64,000 nt of DNA from JBGSUZ01 sp043770095 (GCA_043770095.1 JAYVIR010000092.1:124001-188000), one strand, 5' to 3'. Positions 1 through 8,789 are shown, counted from the first letter of the stretch. Notes: generated from the sequence alone by a model not told the origin. A program made the numbers and translations.

Positions 1-441
1 GAAATCAAAATGTTTATCCGACTCTCCCGTCAATAAAAGCACCTGTCTGAGACCAGTTGCAGCCACGTTTTTAGCTTCATTTTCAATTTCTGTTTCATTT
101 AGACTTCTGCGTTTAATATCATGCTCCGCGCCGTAATTACAATACCGACAACCGTTAATGCAATAGTTGGACAAATAAATAGGGGTATAGAGTACCACCG
201 ATTTTCCAAAATGGTTTAAAGACAGTCGCCTCGCTTCTTGTGCCATTTCTTCTAACGAATTCGACGCCGCCTGCGAAAGTAACACCGCACCGTTTTCAAG
301 AGTCAGACTTTTGCCACTTCGAACTTTATCAAGTACATTTTGAACTTCACTGACCACTGCATCCTGACTTTTTTCAAGTGCGCTTTTGAGTACCAAAGAT
401 TCAAGTTCTGTTTTAAATCCGTCAAGTTCACGACCTCGCAT
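1..441 (-). CDS. thiH: 2-iminoacetate synthase ThiH, N-terminal part (runs off the window)
   Basis: Radical-SAM enzyme that cleaves tyrosine to dehydroglycine (2-iminoacetate) and p-cresol for the thiazole ring of thiamin. About 147 N-terminal residues are visible; the C-terminus lies beyond base 1. The read-out contains the cluster-binding CxxxCxxC motif as CINGCRYC, within SNYCINGCRYCNYGAEHD, typical of ThiH. The start ATG at 441 follows a GGAGG site and lies 10 bases after the thiG stop, so it is the fourth gene of the thiSFGH operon. Use of oxygen-sensitive ThiH rather than the oxidase ThiO fits an anaerobe. Family identity is clear from motif plus context. Confidence 0.93.
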   Translation of the reverse strand, partial: MRGRELDGFKTELESLVLKSALEKSQDAVVSEVQNVLDKVRSGKSLTLENGAVLLSQAASNSLEEMAQEARRLSLNHFGKSVVLYTPIYLSNYCINGCRYCNYGAEHDIKRRSLNETEIENEAKNVAATGLRQVLLLTGESDKHFDF

Positions 442-451
442 CTTATACCTC

Positions 452-1231
452 CTATCTCAAAAATCCAGTAAGAGGGCTTGATGCCTGTGATGTCGAACAA
501 ACTTTTCCAAGACCTGCTTCAAACGCCATCCGTCCCGCTTCAACAGCCTTTCTAAAAGCTTCTCCCATAAGAACTGGGTTAATGGCTGTGGCAATGGCCG
601 TGTTGACCAGAACGGCATCTGCGCCCATCTCCATCGCTTCAGCCGCTTCTGAAGGTCTCCCAATTCCAGCGTCAATAACGATAGGAATGTCTATTTCATC
701 TATGATCATTTGTATGAGAGACTTTGTCAGTATCCCTCGATTAGAGCCGATAGGCGATCCTAGTGGCATAATAGTCGCTGCCCCTGCTTCAACAAGCGCT
801 TTTGCTGCCATTAAGTCTGGACTCATATAAGGTAAAACGACAAACCCTTCTCTCGCAAGAATTTCTGTTGCTTTGATGGTCTCCCTATTGTCAGGCATCA
901 AGTATTTCATATCTGAAATGACTTCAATCTTAATCCAATTACCGCAGCCCATTTCTCTTGCTAAACGTGCAATACGAACCGCTTCGTCTGCATTTCTAGC
1001 GCCTGATGTATTGGGCAGTAGTTGCATATGACTAGGAATATAGCGCATCATGTTGTCTTCAGGCGCCTCTAAATTCACACGGCGCAGTGCCATCGTTATA
1101 ACTTCAGAACGACTTGAAACCACTACTTGAGGTACTATTTGATGATTTGAAAATTTGCCCGTTCCGATAAACAACCTTGATTCTAAGCGTCTTTCTCCAA
1201 TCACCAAAGGTCCTTGATTTGATTTCCCCAT
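452..1231 (-). CDS. thiG: thiazole synthase ThiG
   Basis: TIM-barrel enzyme that condenses deoxyxylulose 5-phosphate, dehydroglycine and the ThiS thiocarboxylate into the thiazole phosphate of thiamin. At 259 residues it is the usual family length. Visible signatures are RLFIGTGKF near residue 20, the region NTSGARNADEAVR, and the C-terminal phosphate-binding stretch VIDAGIGRPSEAAEAMEMGADAV (shown here in part as DAGIGRPSEAAEAMEMG). It lies one base after thiF and 10 bases before thiH, so the genes are probably co-transcribed from the TPP-riboswitch promoter upstream of thiS. Confidence 0.96.
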   Translation of the reverse strand: MGKSNQGPLVIGERRLESRLFIGTGKFSNHQIVPQVVVSSRSEVITMALRRVNLEAPEDNMMRYIPSHMQLLPNTSGARNADEAVRIARLAREMGCGNWIKIEVISDMKYLMPDNRETIKATEILAREGFVVLPYMSPDLMAAKALVEAGAATIMPLGSPIGSNRGILTKSLIQMIIDEIDIPIVIDAGIGRPSEAAEAMEMGADAVLVNTAIATAINPVLMGEAFRKAVEAGRMAFEAGLGKVCSTSQASSPLTGFLR

Positions 1232-1232
1232 C

Positions 1233-1838
1233 TTACACCTCCCGATTATCCAGTAGTATCCTCAGAACCGCATGACTCTGATGGGCAGCAGCTAAAATGA
1301 CTCTTGGTGCCATCAACCCATTTTCGATCGTACTTTCCGTGCATAAGTCACCAATCACATAAAGTTGCTCACCCAATTTTCTGGTTCTAATGTCGTTAGC
1401 AGGTCCAAGGCCTGCCATTCCTGATGCCGTTACTAATGGCATTTTTCCTAAGTTCTCTAGCCATTCATCCATCAGCATACTTTTGTTTTCTGCTAGATCA
1501 AAGGCTTCTACCATCACATCGACACCCTCAAAGATTGTTTTTATATTTGTAGGGTCAAGATACACATCATGTGTCACTAATTGAAGATCAGGGTTAATGT
1601 GTCGCAAGACTTCTTTTATAGCATCCGTTTTTTTCATGCCAATATGCCTTCTGTCATAATGTTGACGATTCAAATTGCTAATCTCCACTAGGTCAAAATC
1701 CGCAAGAATCAGACGTCCAACGCCACATCTTGCAAGGTGTACGGCAACGTTCGAACCAAGACCGCCTATACCGGCAATACCCACAGTTGCTCTACTTAAG
1801 ATTGCCTGTGTCCCAGGTGTATTTCTAAGCGTATGCAT
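1233..1838 (-). CDS. thiF: ThiS adenylyltransferase ThiF
   Basis: E1-like enzyme that adenylates the C-terminal glycine of ThiS before sulfur transfer. The nucleotide-binding Rossmann motif GIGGLGSNVAVHLAR is near residue 23, followed by LILADFDLVEISNLNRQ with the conserved Asp and Arg of the family. At about 201 residues it is the short ThiF form common in clostridia. The ATG at 1838 is preferred over the in-frame GTG at 1847 because AGGAGG lies 8 bases before it. Its start overlaps the end of thiS as TGAGATG, indicating translational coupling. Confidence 0.93.
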   Translation of the reverse strand: MHTLRNTPGTQAILSRATVGIAGIGGLGSNVAVHLARCGVGRLILADFDLVEISNLNRQHYDRRHIGMKKTDAIKEVLRHINPDLQLVTHDVYLDPTNIKTIFEGVDVMVEAFDLAENKSMLMDEWLENLGKMPLVTASGMAGLGPANDIRTRKLGEQLYVIGDLCTESTIENGLMAPRVILAAAHQSHAVLRILLDNREV

Positions 1839-1839
1839 C

Positions 1840-2034
1840 TCAACCACCTCCTACAAAACTGACAATTTCAACTTTTGAGTCTTCGTCAATTAGGTGCGTA
1901 GAGTAATTTGCTTTTGGAATGATCATACCGTTGACTTCAACCACAACTCTATCCATCTGCAAATCAAGATCTAAAAGCACTTGAACGACTGTACCTTTAA
2001 CAATTTCACTTTGCCTTTTTCCATTAATAATCAC
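1840..2034 (-). CDS. thiS: sulfur carrier protein ThiS
   Basis: Ubiquitin-fold sulfur carrier of 64 residues for thiazole synthesis. The C-terminus ends in VGGG, giving the di-glycine tail that ThiF adenylates. First gene of the thiSFGH operon; it lies about 20 bases downstream of the riboswitch terminator and has a GGAGG ribosome site. The small size, GG tail and neighbours make the call secure. Confidence 0.93.
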   Translation of the reverse strand: MIINGKRQSEIVKGTVVQVLLDLDLQMDRVVVEVNGMIIPKANYSTHLIDEDSKVEIVSFVGGG

Positions 2035-2056
2035 TAAGAATCCTCCTTTTTGCGCA

Positions 2057-2085
2057 ATAAAAAAAGCTCACCAAATGGTAAGCTT
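2057..2085 (-). terminator. intrinsic terminator of the TPP leader
   Basis: On the minus strand AAGCTTACC-ATTT-GGTGAGCTT forms a 9-pair stem followed by seven T residues. It lies between the TPP aptamer and the thiS ribosome site, so it is the expected expression platform: thiamin pyrophosphate binding would favour this hairpin. Confidence 0.85.
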
Positions 2086-2117
2086 CATGACAGTCGACAA
2101 AAAAGAATAGGACCTGC

Positions 2118-2202
2118 CATAAAGCTTCCCTACGTTAGTATTATCTACTTCAGGTTATGAGGGTCAGGCAATGCCTTCTCAGCTTTTTATAGCTCCCCTA
2201 GC
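2118..2202 (-). promoter_or_regulatory. TPP riboswitch (THI box)
   Basis: Read on the minus strand the segment contains GGGGAGC, then GCTGAGAAGGC, then TGACCCTCATAACCTGA and finally ACGTAGGGAAGC. These are the conserved pieces of the thi-box aptamer in the correct order. It precedes thiS and is followed by an intrinsic terminator, so thiamin pyrophosphate most likely represses the operon by transcription termination. Confidence 0.93.
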
Positions 2203-2229
2203 TTTATTGCGATATTTAATTACGGCTTC

Positions 2230-2257
2230 ATTATAACAAATTTCCCGAACCTGTAAA
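2230..2257 (-). promoter_or_regulatory. sigma-A promoter of the thi operon
   Basis: Minus strand: -35 TTTACA at 2257-2252, 16-base spacer, -10 TATAAT at 2235-2230. It lies just upstream of the TPP aptamer. The -10 is perfect; the -35 has one mismatch. Confidence 0.7.
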
Positions 2258-2271
2258 TCTTTTTTTTCTAA

Positions 2272-3159
2272 TTATTTATCGTCAATGATGACTCTTTGTG
2301 TATTATAGGCGAATTTCAGATCCTTATACATAGAGAATTCCTGTAAGATATCTTCCCATATTTCATCAATTGTGGTTCGACGTTTTCTCGGCTCACAGAG
2401 ATAGCGCATGGTCAATTGAATGCCGCTATCCTTGACGCTGACATAGACAATTGGCGTTAAATAATTATATATAATCATATATTTTCTAGCTGCCATGCGC
2501 ACTTTTTGTTCCGCTTCTGCACTCAAATGCTCAGCGTGTTTTTCAGCAATTTTTAACAAAATCTTCTTTGCTTTTTTCCAATCGCTTTCAAAAGTCATAA
2601 GCACTGAAATTTCATTCCAAATATATTGAAAACCTTGCCCATAATTCGCTAGCGGATCTGTTATTATTTTATTATTGGGCACATGGATAATCCGACCTGT
2701 ACTTTGATCATTCTCAACCCAATTTCCGATTTCCATTACTGTAAAGTGAAACAATCGTGTGTCTACAACGTCTCCAGATGTCGTTCCGATTTGAATTCGA
2801 TCCCCGACAACAAACGGCTTTCGCCAAATAATGAAAAGCCAACCTGCAATATTAGAAATAATATCTTTTAGACTGATCGCTAAACCAGCAGAGAACAAGC
2901 CTAAAAATGTCGACAGATTTTTAAACTCATTAACCCAGAGCATTGCCAGAATAAGAATAGTGAATGTTGCCAAAATATTGCCTGAACGTTTCTTGAAATT
3001 GTAATATCTTTCCATATCAACCATTTTGTTGTGGAGTTTTTTCATTGTGTAATGATAGACCATCGATACAAATATCACAAAAATAACCGATAGCACCAAT
3101 CTAATTTGAGAATCCACGCCAATCACATCATTTAAGTCCCTAATCCACTCACTAATCAT
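2272..3159 (-). CDS. MscS-family mechanosensitive ion channel
   Basis: Small-conductance mechanosensitive channel or close relative, 295 residues. Hydrophobic segments are visible near residues 20-40, 65-85 and 90-115, the last with the glycine/alanine-rich pore helix (FLGLFSAGLAISLKDIISNI). The beta-domain signature KPFVVGDRIQIGTTSGDVVD follows, then a cytoplasmic domain rich in charged residues. It probably opens a pressure-relief pore in the cytoplasmic membrane under hypo-osmotic shock. It has a GAGGGTG ribosome site and stands about 36 bases downstream of the next gene on the same strand. The substrate, if not a general solute pore, cannot be told. Confidence 0.9.
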   Translation of the reverse strand: MISEWIRDLNDVIGVDSQIRLVLSVIFVIFVSMVYHYTMKKLHNKMVDMERYYNFKKRSGNILATFTILILAMLWVNEFKNLSTFLGLFSAGLAISLKDIISNIAGWLFIIWRKPFVVGDRIQIGTTSGDVVDTRLFHFTVMEIGNWVENDQSTGRIIHVPNNKIITDPLANYGQGFQYIWNEISVLMTFESDWKKAKKILLKIAEKHAEHLSAEAEQKVRMAARKYMIIYNYLTPIVYVSVKDSGIQLTMRYLCEPRKRRTTIDEIWEDILQEFSMYKDLKFAYNTQRVIIDDK

Positions 3160-3195
3160 AGATGCACCCTCTTTTAAACAGTCATTTTTATTAAC

Positions 3196-4770
3196 TTAAT
3201 ATTTGATTTGCCGCGAACCCTCTTTTTTGCATTTTTGAAGAAGCGTTTCTGCCTTTCGAACCATTTCCCCTGCAGTCTCACCTTCCCACTGAACCACCGC
3301 AAAGCTAAGGCTTGGTTTTTGTGGAATTAAAGCAAAATTTTGTTCTTCATAATGGGTTCTGAACTGTTCAACCAATATGAGACTTTCAATCAACATCTGC
3401 CCCTTAAACAGCACGGCAAATACATTGCCATACAACCTTCCAGAAACGTAAGGTGCCTCAAACAATTCTCTAAGCAGTTTCCCTACATAGTTGAGAATAA
3501 TATCTCCGGAAACATAGCCTTCTTCTTCATTAAATTTTCGTAAATAGTCTACGCGAAACAGAACAAAGGTTAAGACCTCATCCGTATCTTTTAGTTCATT
3601 AATTTGCTGTTCAAGATATCTTAATATCGTTTGGAAATGTCCTATTCCTGTTAATTGATCCATATTAATCCGCTTTATGATCTCACTATTCTTTTGAATC
3701 AGTTCTGCTTCTAGTCGTTCTTTTTCAATGAGTTCTCTTGAAACTTGGCGTCGTTTAGCTTTACCAAGTTCTAATCGATAAATGTAGAAAAACAGAAGAA
3801 ATAAGACCGATAAACTCGATGCCATAATCAATACTAAAAATCGATTGGCTTGACTATAAATCGCACTTTCCTTTTCAGTAAATACAATATACCACTGGTT
3901 TCGAATAAATTGAGAATCTAAATCACTTGAAACACCATAATATTGCTTCCAATTGCCTTGGAAATTACCCCTGAAATAATTATCTTTAATTTTCAATGAC
4001 GTCAACAATTCATTAACGATGTCTTTTAAATATTTCTCATTGCTTAAAATATAGCTCTCCATGGTATGTGCAATAGTCTCACCGCGATCATCTACAAATA
4101 ACAGATAACCCGTTTGACGATAGGTAACATCTTGGATTAACGCATCTGTAAAATAGGACATTCTAACCGTTAGAGTCGTAATCCCTATAATTTCATTGTT
4201 CTTCATAATGGGAATACTATAATAAAAAATGGGTTTCCCAGTTTCTTCACTTTTAAAAATAGAACTGATAAAATAGGCTTTGCCTTGCAAAATAGCTTCA
4301 AATGAACCAGAGCTTGTTAACTGATCCAACTTAAATTCATGCGCACTAATCCTACTGCCTTTTAACTCATAAAGTCCTGATTCTAGAGTATCCCAAGGTT
4401 GTTTTGAATTTTCAAATTTCTCAACGCTGATGTTCTCAAATTGGTTAAATCGGCTGACTACGTTTCTAACATAACGAATGAGTTTTGGATCTACAGTCGC
4501 TTTTAGAGAATTGCTAGCTGGTACTTCTAACCAGTCCTGCATTGGGGTTGATAATACAAACAGGCTTGCTATTTTACGCTGTTCTTCAATCCATATCTTA
4601 AAACTTTGGCTGGCTTCCTTTGTAATCACTTGACCTATTTGTTGAAATTCTTCGTCTGCATTATGTCGCATAAGACCATAAAACACAAGATTTAAGACAA
4701 AAGTGAAAGCTAAGGCATAAAGAGGCCATATGGGTTTTTTAAGCTTGGATTGTTCTTCTTTTGCTTTCAT
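3196..4770 (-). CDS. membrane sensor protein with degenerate GGDEF domain
   Basis: About 524 residues. One membrane segment lies near residues 15-35, an extracytoplasmic sensor region follows (about 40-305, Cache-like in layout), then a second membrane segment (about 310-330), a charged linker and a C-terminal GGDEF-like domain. The domain start is recognisable as INMDQLTGIGHF, but the active site GG(D/E)EF is replaced by YGNVF in GRLYGNVFAVLFKG, so cyclase activity is unlikely. It may act as a GTP-binding or protein-binding output. ATG 4770 is chosen over GTG 4776 because GGAG sits five bases before it. Confidence 0.75.
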   Translation of the reverse strand: MKAKEEQSKLKKPIWPLYALAFTFVLNLVFYGLMRHNADEEFQQIGQVITKEASQSFKIWIEEQRKIASLFVLSTPMQDWLEVPASNSLKATVDPKLIRYVRNVVSRFNQFENISVEKFENSKQPWDTLESGLYELKGSRISAHEFKLDQLTSSGSFEAILQGKAYFISSIFKSEETGKPIFYYSIPIMKNNEIIGITTLTVRMSYFTDALIQDVTYRQTGYLLFVDDRGETIAHTMESYILSNEKYLKDIVNELLTSLKIKDNYFRGNFQGNWKQYYGVSSDLDSQFIRNQWYIVFTEKESAIYSQANRFLVLIMASSLSVLFLLFFYIYRLELGKAKRRQVSRELIEKERLEAELIQKNSEIIKRINMDQLTGIGHFQTILRYLEQQINELKDTDEVLTFVLFRVDYLRKFNEEEGYVSGDIILNYVGKLLRELFEAPYVSGRLYGNVFAVLFKGQMLIESLILVEQFRTHYEEQNFALIPQKPSLSFAVVQWEGETAGEMVRKAETLLQKCKKEGSRQIKY

Positions 4771-4825
4771 AAGCACTCCTTAAAAAATAGTAACAAAGCA
4801 CACAATTATATGTAAACGGATGAAC

Positions 4826-5725
4826 CTACTTGGTATTTTTTTTGTCAAAGCCAATCTGTGCTTGCTGCATGCCTTGTGCTATATGGAAAAATGCACTGAT
4901 AATAGGCGATGAAAGATTGGTTTTTAAAGTGACAATATTGATTTGTCGGTGCACTGGATCTTTTAGTGAAAAAATATCAAAATCATATAATGTTTTATTA
5001 AGCGTTGATTCCGGTACAATGGATAATCCTAGACCTTTTTCAACCATTGAAAATACAGTAGACATTAAGAGGACTTTATACTTTAGTTGCGGCCTTATGT
5101 GATAGCGATCGAACATTCGGTGTAGGAATGTATCTGAATCGTTGTCAGGCATAATGAACGGATATTTTTCAAGAAGTGCGATGTCAAAATCATCTTCGCT
5201 TGATAATTGATATTGACTTGGAACGACCGCAATAATTTCATCTCTGAAATATGGCAATACATAATAATCGGGTTCCAAATATTGATTTTCTAAAAAAGTA
5301 AGATCCACTATGCCTTCTTCTAGAGCTCTTTTAAGAGCATCATAACCGTCTTCAATAATTTCGATATGAATTTCTGGAAAAGCTTTGTCAAATGCGGATA
5401 AAATATCTGGAAGCAACCGACTGGACGCACTTGTAAAACTGCCAATGCGAATGGTACCTATCTCAATATGCTTAATGGCATTAATTTGATTAAGCAAACG
5501 ATCTTCTGCTGCAATGAGGGCATAGACATAATCAATCAACATCTGACCTTCCCTAGTCATCGTGAGTTTTCCATGACTGCGATTAATAAGTGAAAAACCC
5601 AATTCCACCTCTAAGGCATGAATGGCATGACTAACCGCAGACTGACTCATCCCGAGTGCTTCTCCTGCTTTCGTGAAGCCACCGCAATCAATTACTTTCT
5701 TAAATATTTTAAATTTATGATGCAT
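4826..5725 (-). CDS. LysR-family transcriptional regulator
   Basis: About 299 residues. The N-terminal winged helix-turn-helix is clear (FTKAGEALGMSQSAVSHAI) and is followed by the usual dimer helix and a periplasmic-binding-like effector domain starting near residue 90 (GTIRIGSFTSASSRLLPDIL). ATG 5725 is preferred over upstream ATGs because AGAGGTGAGG precedes it, and the upstream candidates overlap a TATAAT-like -10 (GGTATAATG). The gene stands alone with no divergent partner, so its target and ligand are not evident. Confidence 0.88.
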   Translation of the reverse strand: MHHKFKIFKKVIDCGGFTKAGEALGMSQSAVSHAIHALEVELGFSLINRSHGKLTMTREGQMLIDYVYALIAAEDRLLNQINAIKHIEIGTIRIGSFTSASSRLLPDILSAFDKAFPEIHIEIIEDGYDALKRALEEGIVDLTFLENQYLEPDYYVLPYFRDEIIAVVPSQYQLSSEDDFDIALLEKYPFIMPDNDSDTFLHRMFDRYHIRPQLKYKVLLMSTVFSMVEKGLGLSIVPESTLNKTLYDFDIFSLKDPVHRQINIVTLKTNLSSPIISAFFHIAQGMQQAQIGFDKKNTK

Positions 5726-5807
5726 GACCTCACCTCTTGTCATCATTATACCAAAATACAGAAACATTACACAGGCAATCTATGGAAGTATCTGAAACGT
5801 GCAAAAA

Positions 5808-5840
5808 GTCCCTTGCAAATACCAATCATTTGCAAGGGAC
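5808..5840 (-). terminator. intrinsic terminator after the 5870-6571 gene
   Basis: Perfect 13-pair inverted repeat GTCCCTTGCAAAT / ATTTGCAAGGGAC with a 7-base loop. On the minus strand it is followed by TTTTT, so it ends the transcript of the upstream membrane-protein gene before the lysR promoter. Confidence 0.8.
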
Positions 5841-5869
5841 CTAATTTTCGTCATAACAATACTAAATAA

Positions 5870-6571
5870 TTAAATAAAATAATCCTTTGATTTATAGGCA
5901 GTGTAAGCTGTCAGTATAGCAAGAGGAAAAAGTAACATACCAAAGAATGGGGGCACTACAGTTAAAAGCATGGCAACGGTACTGCTCAAATTATTACTTT
6001 GCGCTAAAGCCGATGCAGCGCCTTCTACATTCCCCATGATGCCAAATCCATTTCTAATCCAAATAGAAGAGGTCATAAGTGCGACAGGAATAACACTGGT
6101 ACTCATAATCAAACCATTGTAAGAGCGGCTCTTAACCCCTCTAATGCCTAAAAATATAGGAACAAACAATAAGGCCGGTAGTACAAATCCAAAGTATTGT
6201 GGAGAAAGTGCTAAAAATAGAATGGACGTGCCCATATAGTATTTAAAATACTTTTGAATCATAGCCAATGAAACACCTTTAAAGTCACCTTCTGCAGCTT
6301 TTAAATAACGTAAATACATTTTTGCTTTGCCCATGTTGCCTTTTCGATCTTGCTTATTTTTTTTGATTTCGTCCATAATCTTTACGCCTTTGATACAGAG
6401 TGCTTCATAAATATGATTAATTTCTTCTGTAATCTTCATTCCTGCAAAACTGCTTTTAAGCTGCCCCGCATCTCGAATGAGTTTTTCTACTTTTGCAGTT
6501 TCAAAATAATCTTTGTTATTAAGTAAGGTTACATATTGATCAATAATTTTTCCGATTTCTGCCGTCTTCAT
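5870..6571 (-). CDS. membrane protein of unknown function
   Basis: About 233 residues, not recognised. The N-terminal half (to about residue 105) is soluble and charged, and helical in appearance. The C-terminal half has three or four hydrophobic segments, including YYMGTSILFLALSPQYFGFV and a final segment near VVPPFFGMLLFPLAILTAY. ATG 6571 has GAGGTG six bases upstream; an in-frame GTG at 6580 is the alternative. A perfect terminator lies downstream, and it appears to be a single-gene unit. Confidence 0.6.
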   Translation of the reverse strand: MKTAEIGKIIDQYVTLLNNKDYFETAKVEKLIRDAGQLKSSFAGMKITEEINHIYEALCIKGVKIMDEIKKNKQDRKGNMGKAKMYLRYLKAAEGDFKGVSLAMIQKYFKYYMGTSILFLALSPQYFGFVLPALLFVPIFLGIRGVKSRSYNGLIMSTSVIPVALMTSSIWIRNGFGIMGNVEGAASALAQSNNLSSTVAMLLTVVPPFFGMLLFPLAILTAYTAYKSKDYFI

Positions 6572-6645
6572 AAGCCCCACCTCATCCTTTTGTCTTTGAC
6601 CCTATTATAGCATAACCAAAATTACATTTAGGTATTTTTTGAAAA

Positions 6646-6667
6646 AACCCCGCCCTAAGGCGGGGTT
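6646..6667 (-). terminator. intrinsic terminator of the NSS transporter operon
   Basis: AACCCCGCC-TTAG-GGCGGGGTT on the minus strand, a 9-pair GC-rich stem followed by a T run. It starts five bases after the stop of the MetS-like small gene. Confidence 0.88.
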
Positions 6668-6672
6668 GAAAA

Positions 6673-6771
6673 TTACTTACTTCTCTTGATGATTGTAACC
6701 ATAGAGATGACTGCAAAGAAAATGATAATGCCCCATCCCATTACTAAGAATAAAAGTGCACTACTGTTCAT
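6673..6771 (-). CDS. MetS-like small subunit of NSS-family transporter
   Basis: A 32-residue single-helix protein beginning MNSSALLFLVMGWGIIIFF and ending in KRSK. It has one membrane span and a basic C-terminus. GGAGGTCATTAT gives a good ribosome site, and its start is 12 bases after the transporter stop. In Corynebacterium the NSS methionine/alanine carrier MetP needs a tiny membrane partner, MetS, encoded directly downstream. Size, topology and position match that arrangement. The role as a transporter subunit is inferred from family knowledge and position. Confidence 0.8.
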   Translation of the reverse strand: MNSSALLFLVMGWGIIIFFAVISMVTIIKRSK

Positions 6772-6783
6772 ATAATGACCTCC

Positions 6784-8367
6784 TTAGTCTATTCTAATCG
6801 AAACTTTATTTTCATCGAGTTCTTTACCATAAGTCTTTTTAATAGACGTATATGACGTATAGAATCCGATAATAAAGACGACTATAATAACAATACGAGC
6901 CGCTTGAACCCAAGGAACAAGTTGTGGCGCTTTTTCAACAAAAGAAGGAACCCATCTGAAATAACCAGCTTTCCAATAGTCAATCGTTGAGAAGACAATT
7001 AGGATAGCAAGCACTGCAGGTGTAATGGTTTTCGTAAAGACATTGAAGAACCATTTTGGAATTTTCCAATACCCACCACGGTTCATTTCTTCAAAGGCTT
7101 TGTCGCCCATTAACCAGCCGGCAACGAGTACTTCAATAAAACCAAGAACGACAAGCAGGTAAGAACCAATCCAGTTATCAATTTCAGTGAAGTAAGCAAG
7201 GTCAGCAGTCTTCGTAATAATAGGCTCAAGACCTACAGGAAGACCTACTAGAATGTACAACAAGAAAATTGCGATTGCTGCTTTAAGTTTAGGGAAACCA
7301 AGGTTCTCTTCAAGTAAGGCAACAAGGTAATTGTACATTGCAATTGCTGATGTGAAACCAGCAAAGAAGAGAAGCAAGAACCACATTGTTCCAAATATTT
7401 GACCGCCACCCATAACTCTAAATACGTTTGGAAGAGCGATGAATGAGAGACCAACGCCGCCTTTAACGCCTTCAGGGCCCATAAATGCATAAGCAATTGG
7501 AATAACCGCCGTACCACCGAGAATAACTTCTGCTAATTCATTAAGAGATGCTGTCGCAACAGAAGATACAACAACGTCATCATCTGGCTTAATGTAAGAA
7601 GCATAGTTACAAATAATCCCCATACCAATTGAGAGAGTGAAGAATATTTGTCCTGCAGCAGCAATTGCACCTTTCCAGCTTAACTGGTCAAATCTTGGTG
7701 TCCATACATACTCAAGACCCTTGATTGCAGACCAATCTGGATTTACAGGAGCTCCAAGCGTAAGTGCTTTAATGGCAAGAACCGTACCAAAAACATATAG
7801 CGTAGGCATCATGATTTTAGCAACCAATTCGATACCGTTTTGAACGCCCCTTGTAACCGCATATGCAAGTGCCAATAAGGAAATAATCCAGAACGTCATT
7901 ACATAAGCAGGGTTCTGTATGTAACTAACGAATATGTCTCCCGTTGCAACAGTAGGATCCATATACTTTCCGGTGATTGATAACCAGCTGTAACCCAACG
8001 TCCAGCCAATTACGTGATTGTAATAAGAGTTGACCAGAACCGTGACCGCAAAGGCCATACTTCCGGCAATAGAACCAATAATAATAGCTGTTTTCGGTTT
8101 AACGCCTTCTCTTGCTTGTAAATAAACCATTGGACCTAAAGTACCATGACCATATTTGCCGCCATAACGCCCTAAATTCCATTCTACCAATAGCGTAGGA
8201 ATACCAATTAGGATTAACGCTGCAAAATATGGAATCATGAATGCGCCGCCGCCATTGCTCGCAGCCTGATACGGGAATCGCCAGAAGTTACCCAAGCCTA
8301 CAGCATTACCTGCCATGGCAAGAATTAACCCCATTTTCGATCCCCAGTTTTCTCTTGAATCGCTCAT
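6784..8367 (-). CDS. sodium-dependent amino-acid transporter, NSS (SNF) family
   Basis: Integral membrane symporter of 527 residues with about twelve hydrophobic segments. The family signature is seen near the start (GLILAMAGNAVGLGNFWRFP, the sodium- and substrate-site segment of helix 1) followed by NGGGAFMIPY. NSS proteins couple sodium entry to uptake of amino acids. The MetS-like partner downstream suggests a MetP-like methionine or alanine carrier, but specificity cannot be read from the sequence. A consensus promoter lies about 55 bases upstream and a strong terminator after the small gene, so this is a two-gene operon. Confidence 0.92.
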   Translation of the reverse strand: MSDSRENWGSKMGLILAMAGNAVGLGNFWRFPYQAASNGGGAFMIPYFAALILIGIPTLLVEWNLGRYGGKYGHGTLGPMVYLQAREGVKPKTAIIIGSIAGSMAFAVTVLVNSYYNHVIGWTLGYSWLSITGKYMDPTVATGDIFVSYIQNPAYVMTFWIISLLALAYAVTRGVQNGIELVAKIMMPTLYVFGTVLAIKALTLGAPVNPDWSAIKGLEYVWTPRFDQLSWKGAIAAAGQIFFTLSIGMGIICNYASYIKPDDDVVVSSVATASLNELAEVILGGTAVIPIAYAFMGPEGVKGGVGLSFIALPNVFRVMGGGQIFGTMWFLLLFFAGFTSAIAMYNYLVALLEENLGFPKLKAAIAIFLLYILVGLPVGLEPIITKTADLAYFTEIDNWIGSYLLVVLGFIEVLVAGWLMGDKAFEEMNRGGYWKIPKWFFNVFTKTITPAVLAILIVFSTIDYWKAGYFRWVPSFVEKAPQLVPWVQAARIVIIVVFIIGFYTSYTSIKKTYGKELDENKVSIRID

Positions 8368-8419
8368 AAATTTCCCCCTCTCGTTTTGTTATCAAATTTT
8401 AATATATTGGGATAACTTT

Positions 8420-8448
8420 ATTATACAAATCTAAAACTCATAATGCAA
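8420..8448 (-). promoter_or_regulatory. sigma-A promoter of the NSS transporter operon
   Basis: Minus strand -35 TTGCAT at 8448-8443, 17-base spacer, perfect -10 TATAAT at 8425-8420. It is well placed upstream of the transporter start at 8367. Confidence 0.75.
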
Positions 8449-8706
8449 CTAAATTTTCAGTATATTCTGAAACATGTATATTTTTATGATTAATTTATAT
8501 TTTTTTGTTTAAAACTCTTAATTTTGGGCACTTTAAAGGATTTCAAATGCATATTAATTAGTTTTTACATGCAATTATTGTTTTGCTTATTTTTTGAAGT
8601 CATATTGGTTTTTTTAAAATTTCAATTTTTTAACTATTAATTATTTTCATATCTAACATGTATAAATGCTTTTAAATGCATTTATAAAATACTGTTCTAT
8701 ATAAAA
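8449..8706. other. AT-rich noncoding spacer
   Basis: No gene is supported on either strand. The stretch is very AT-rich, with T runs. The only structure seen is an inverted repeat TATAAATGC / GCATTTATA (8661-8686) with an 8-base spacer, of unknown role. Confidence 0.6.
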
Positions 8707-8747
8707 AGCCCCCAAAAACGCCTTTATCAGTGGCAGTTTTGGGGGCT
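8707..8747 (-). terminator. intrinsic terminator of the galactoside operon
   Basis: AGCCCCCAAAA / TTTTGGGGGCT arms 19 bases apart. On the minus strand the stem is followed by a T-rich tract. It lies about 40 bases after the GH42 stop. Confidence 0.85.
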
Positions 8748-8789
8748 CTAAAGTTTATTTTATTACAATTTTGCCATTTTCAAAACACA

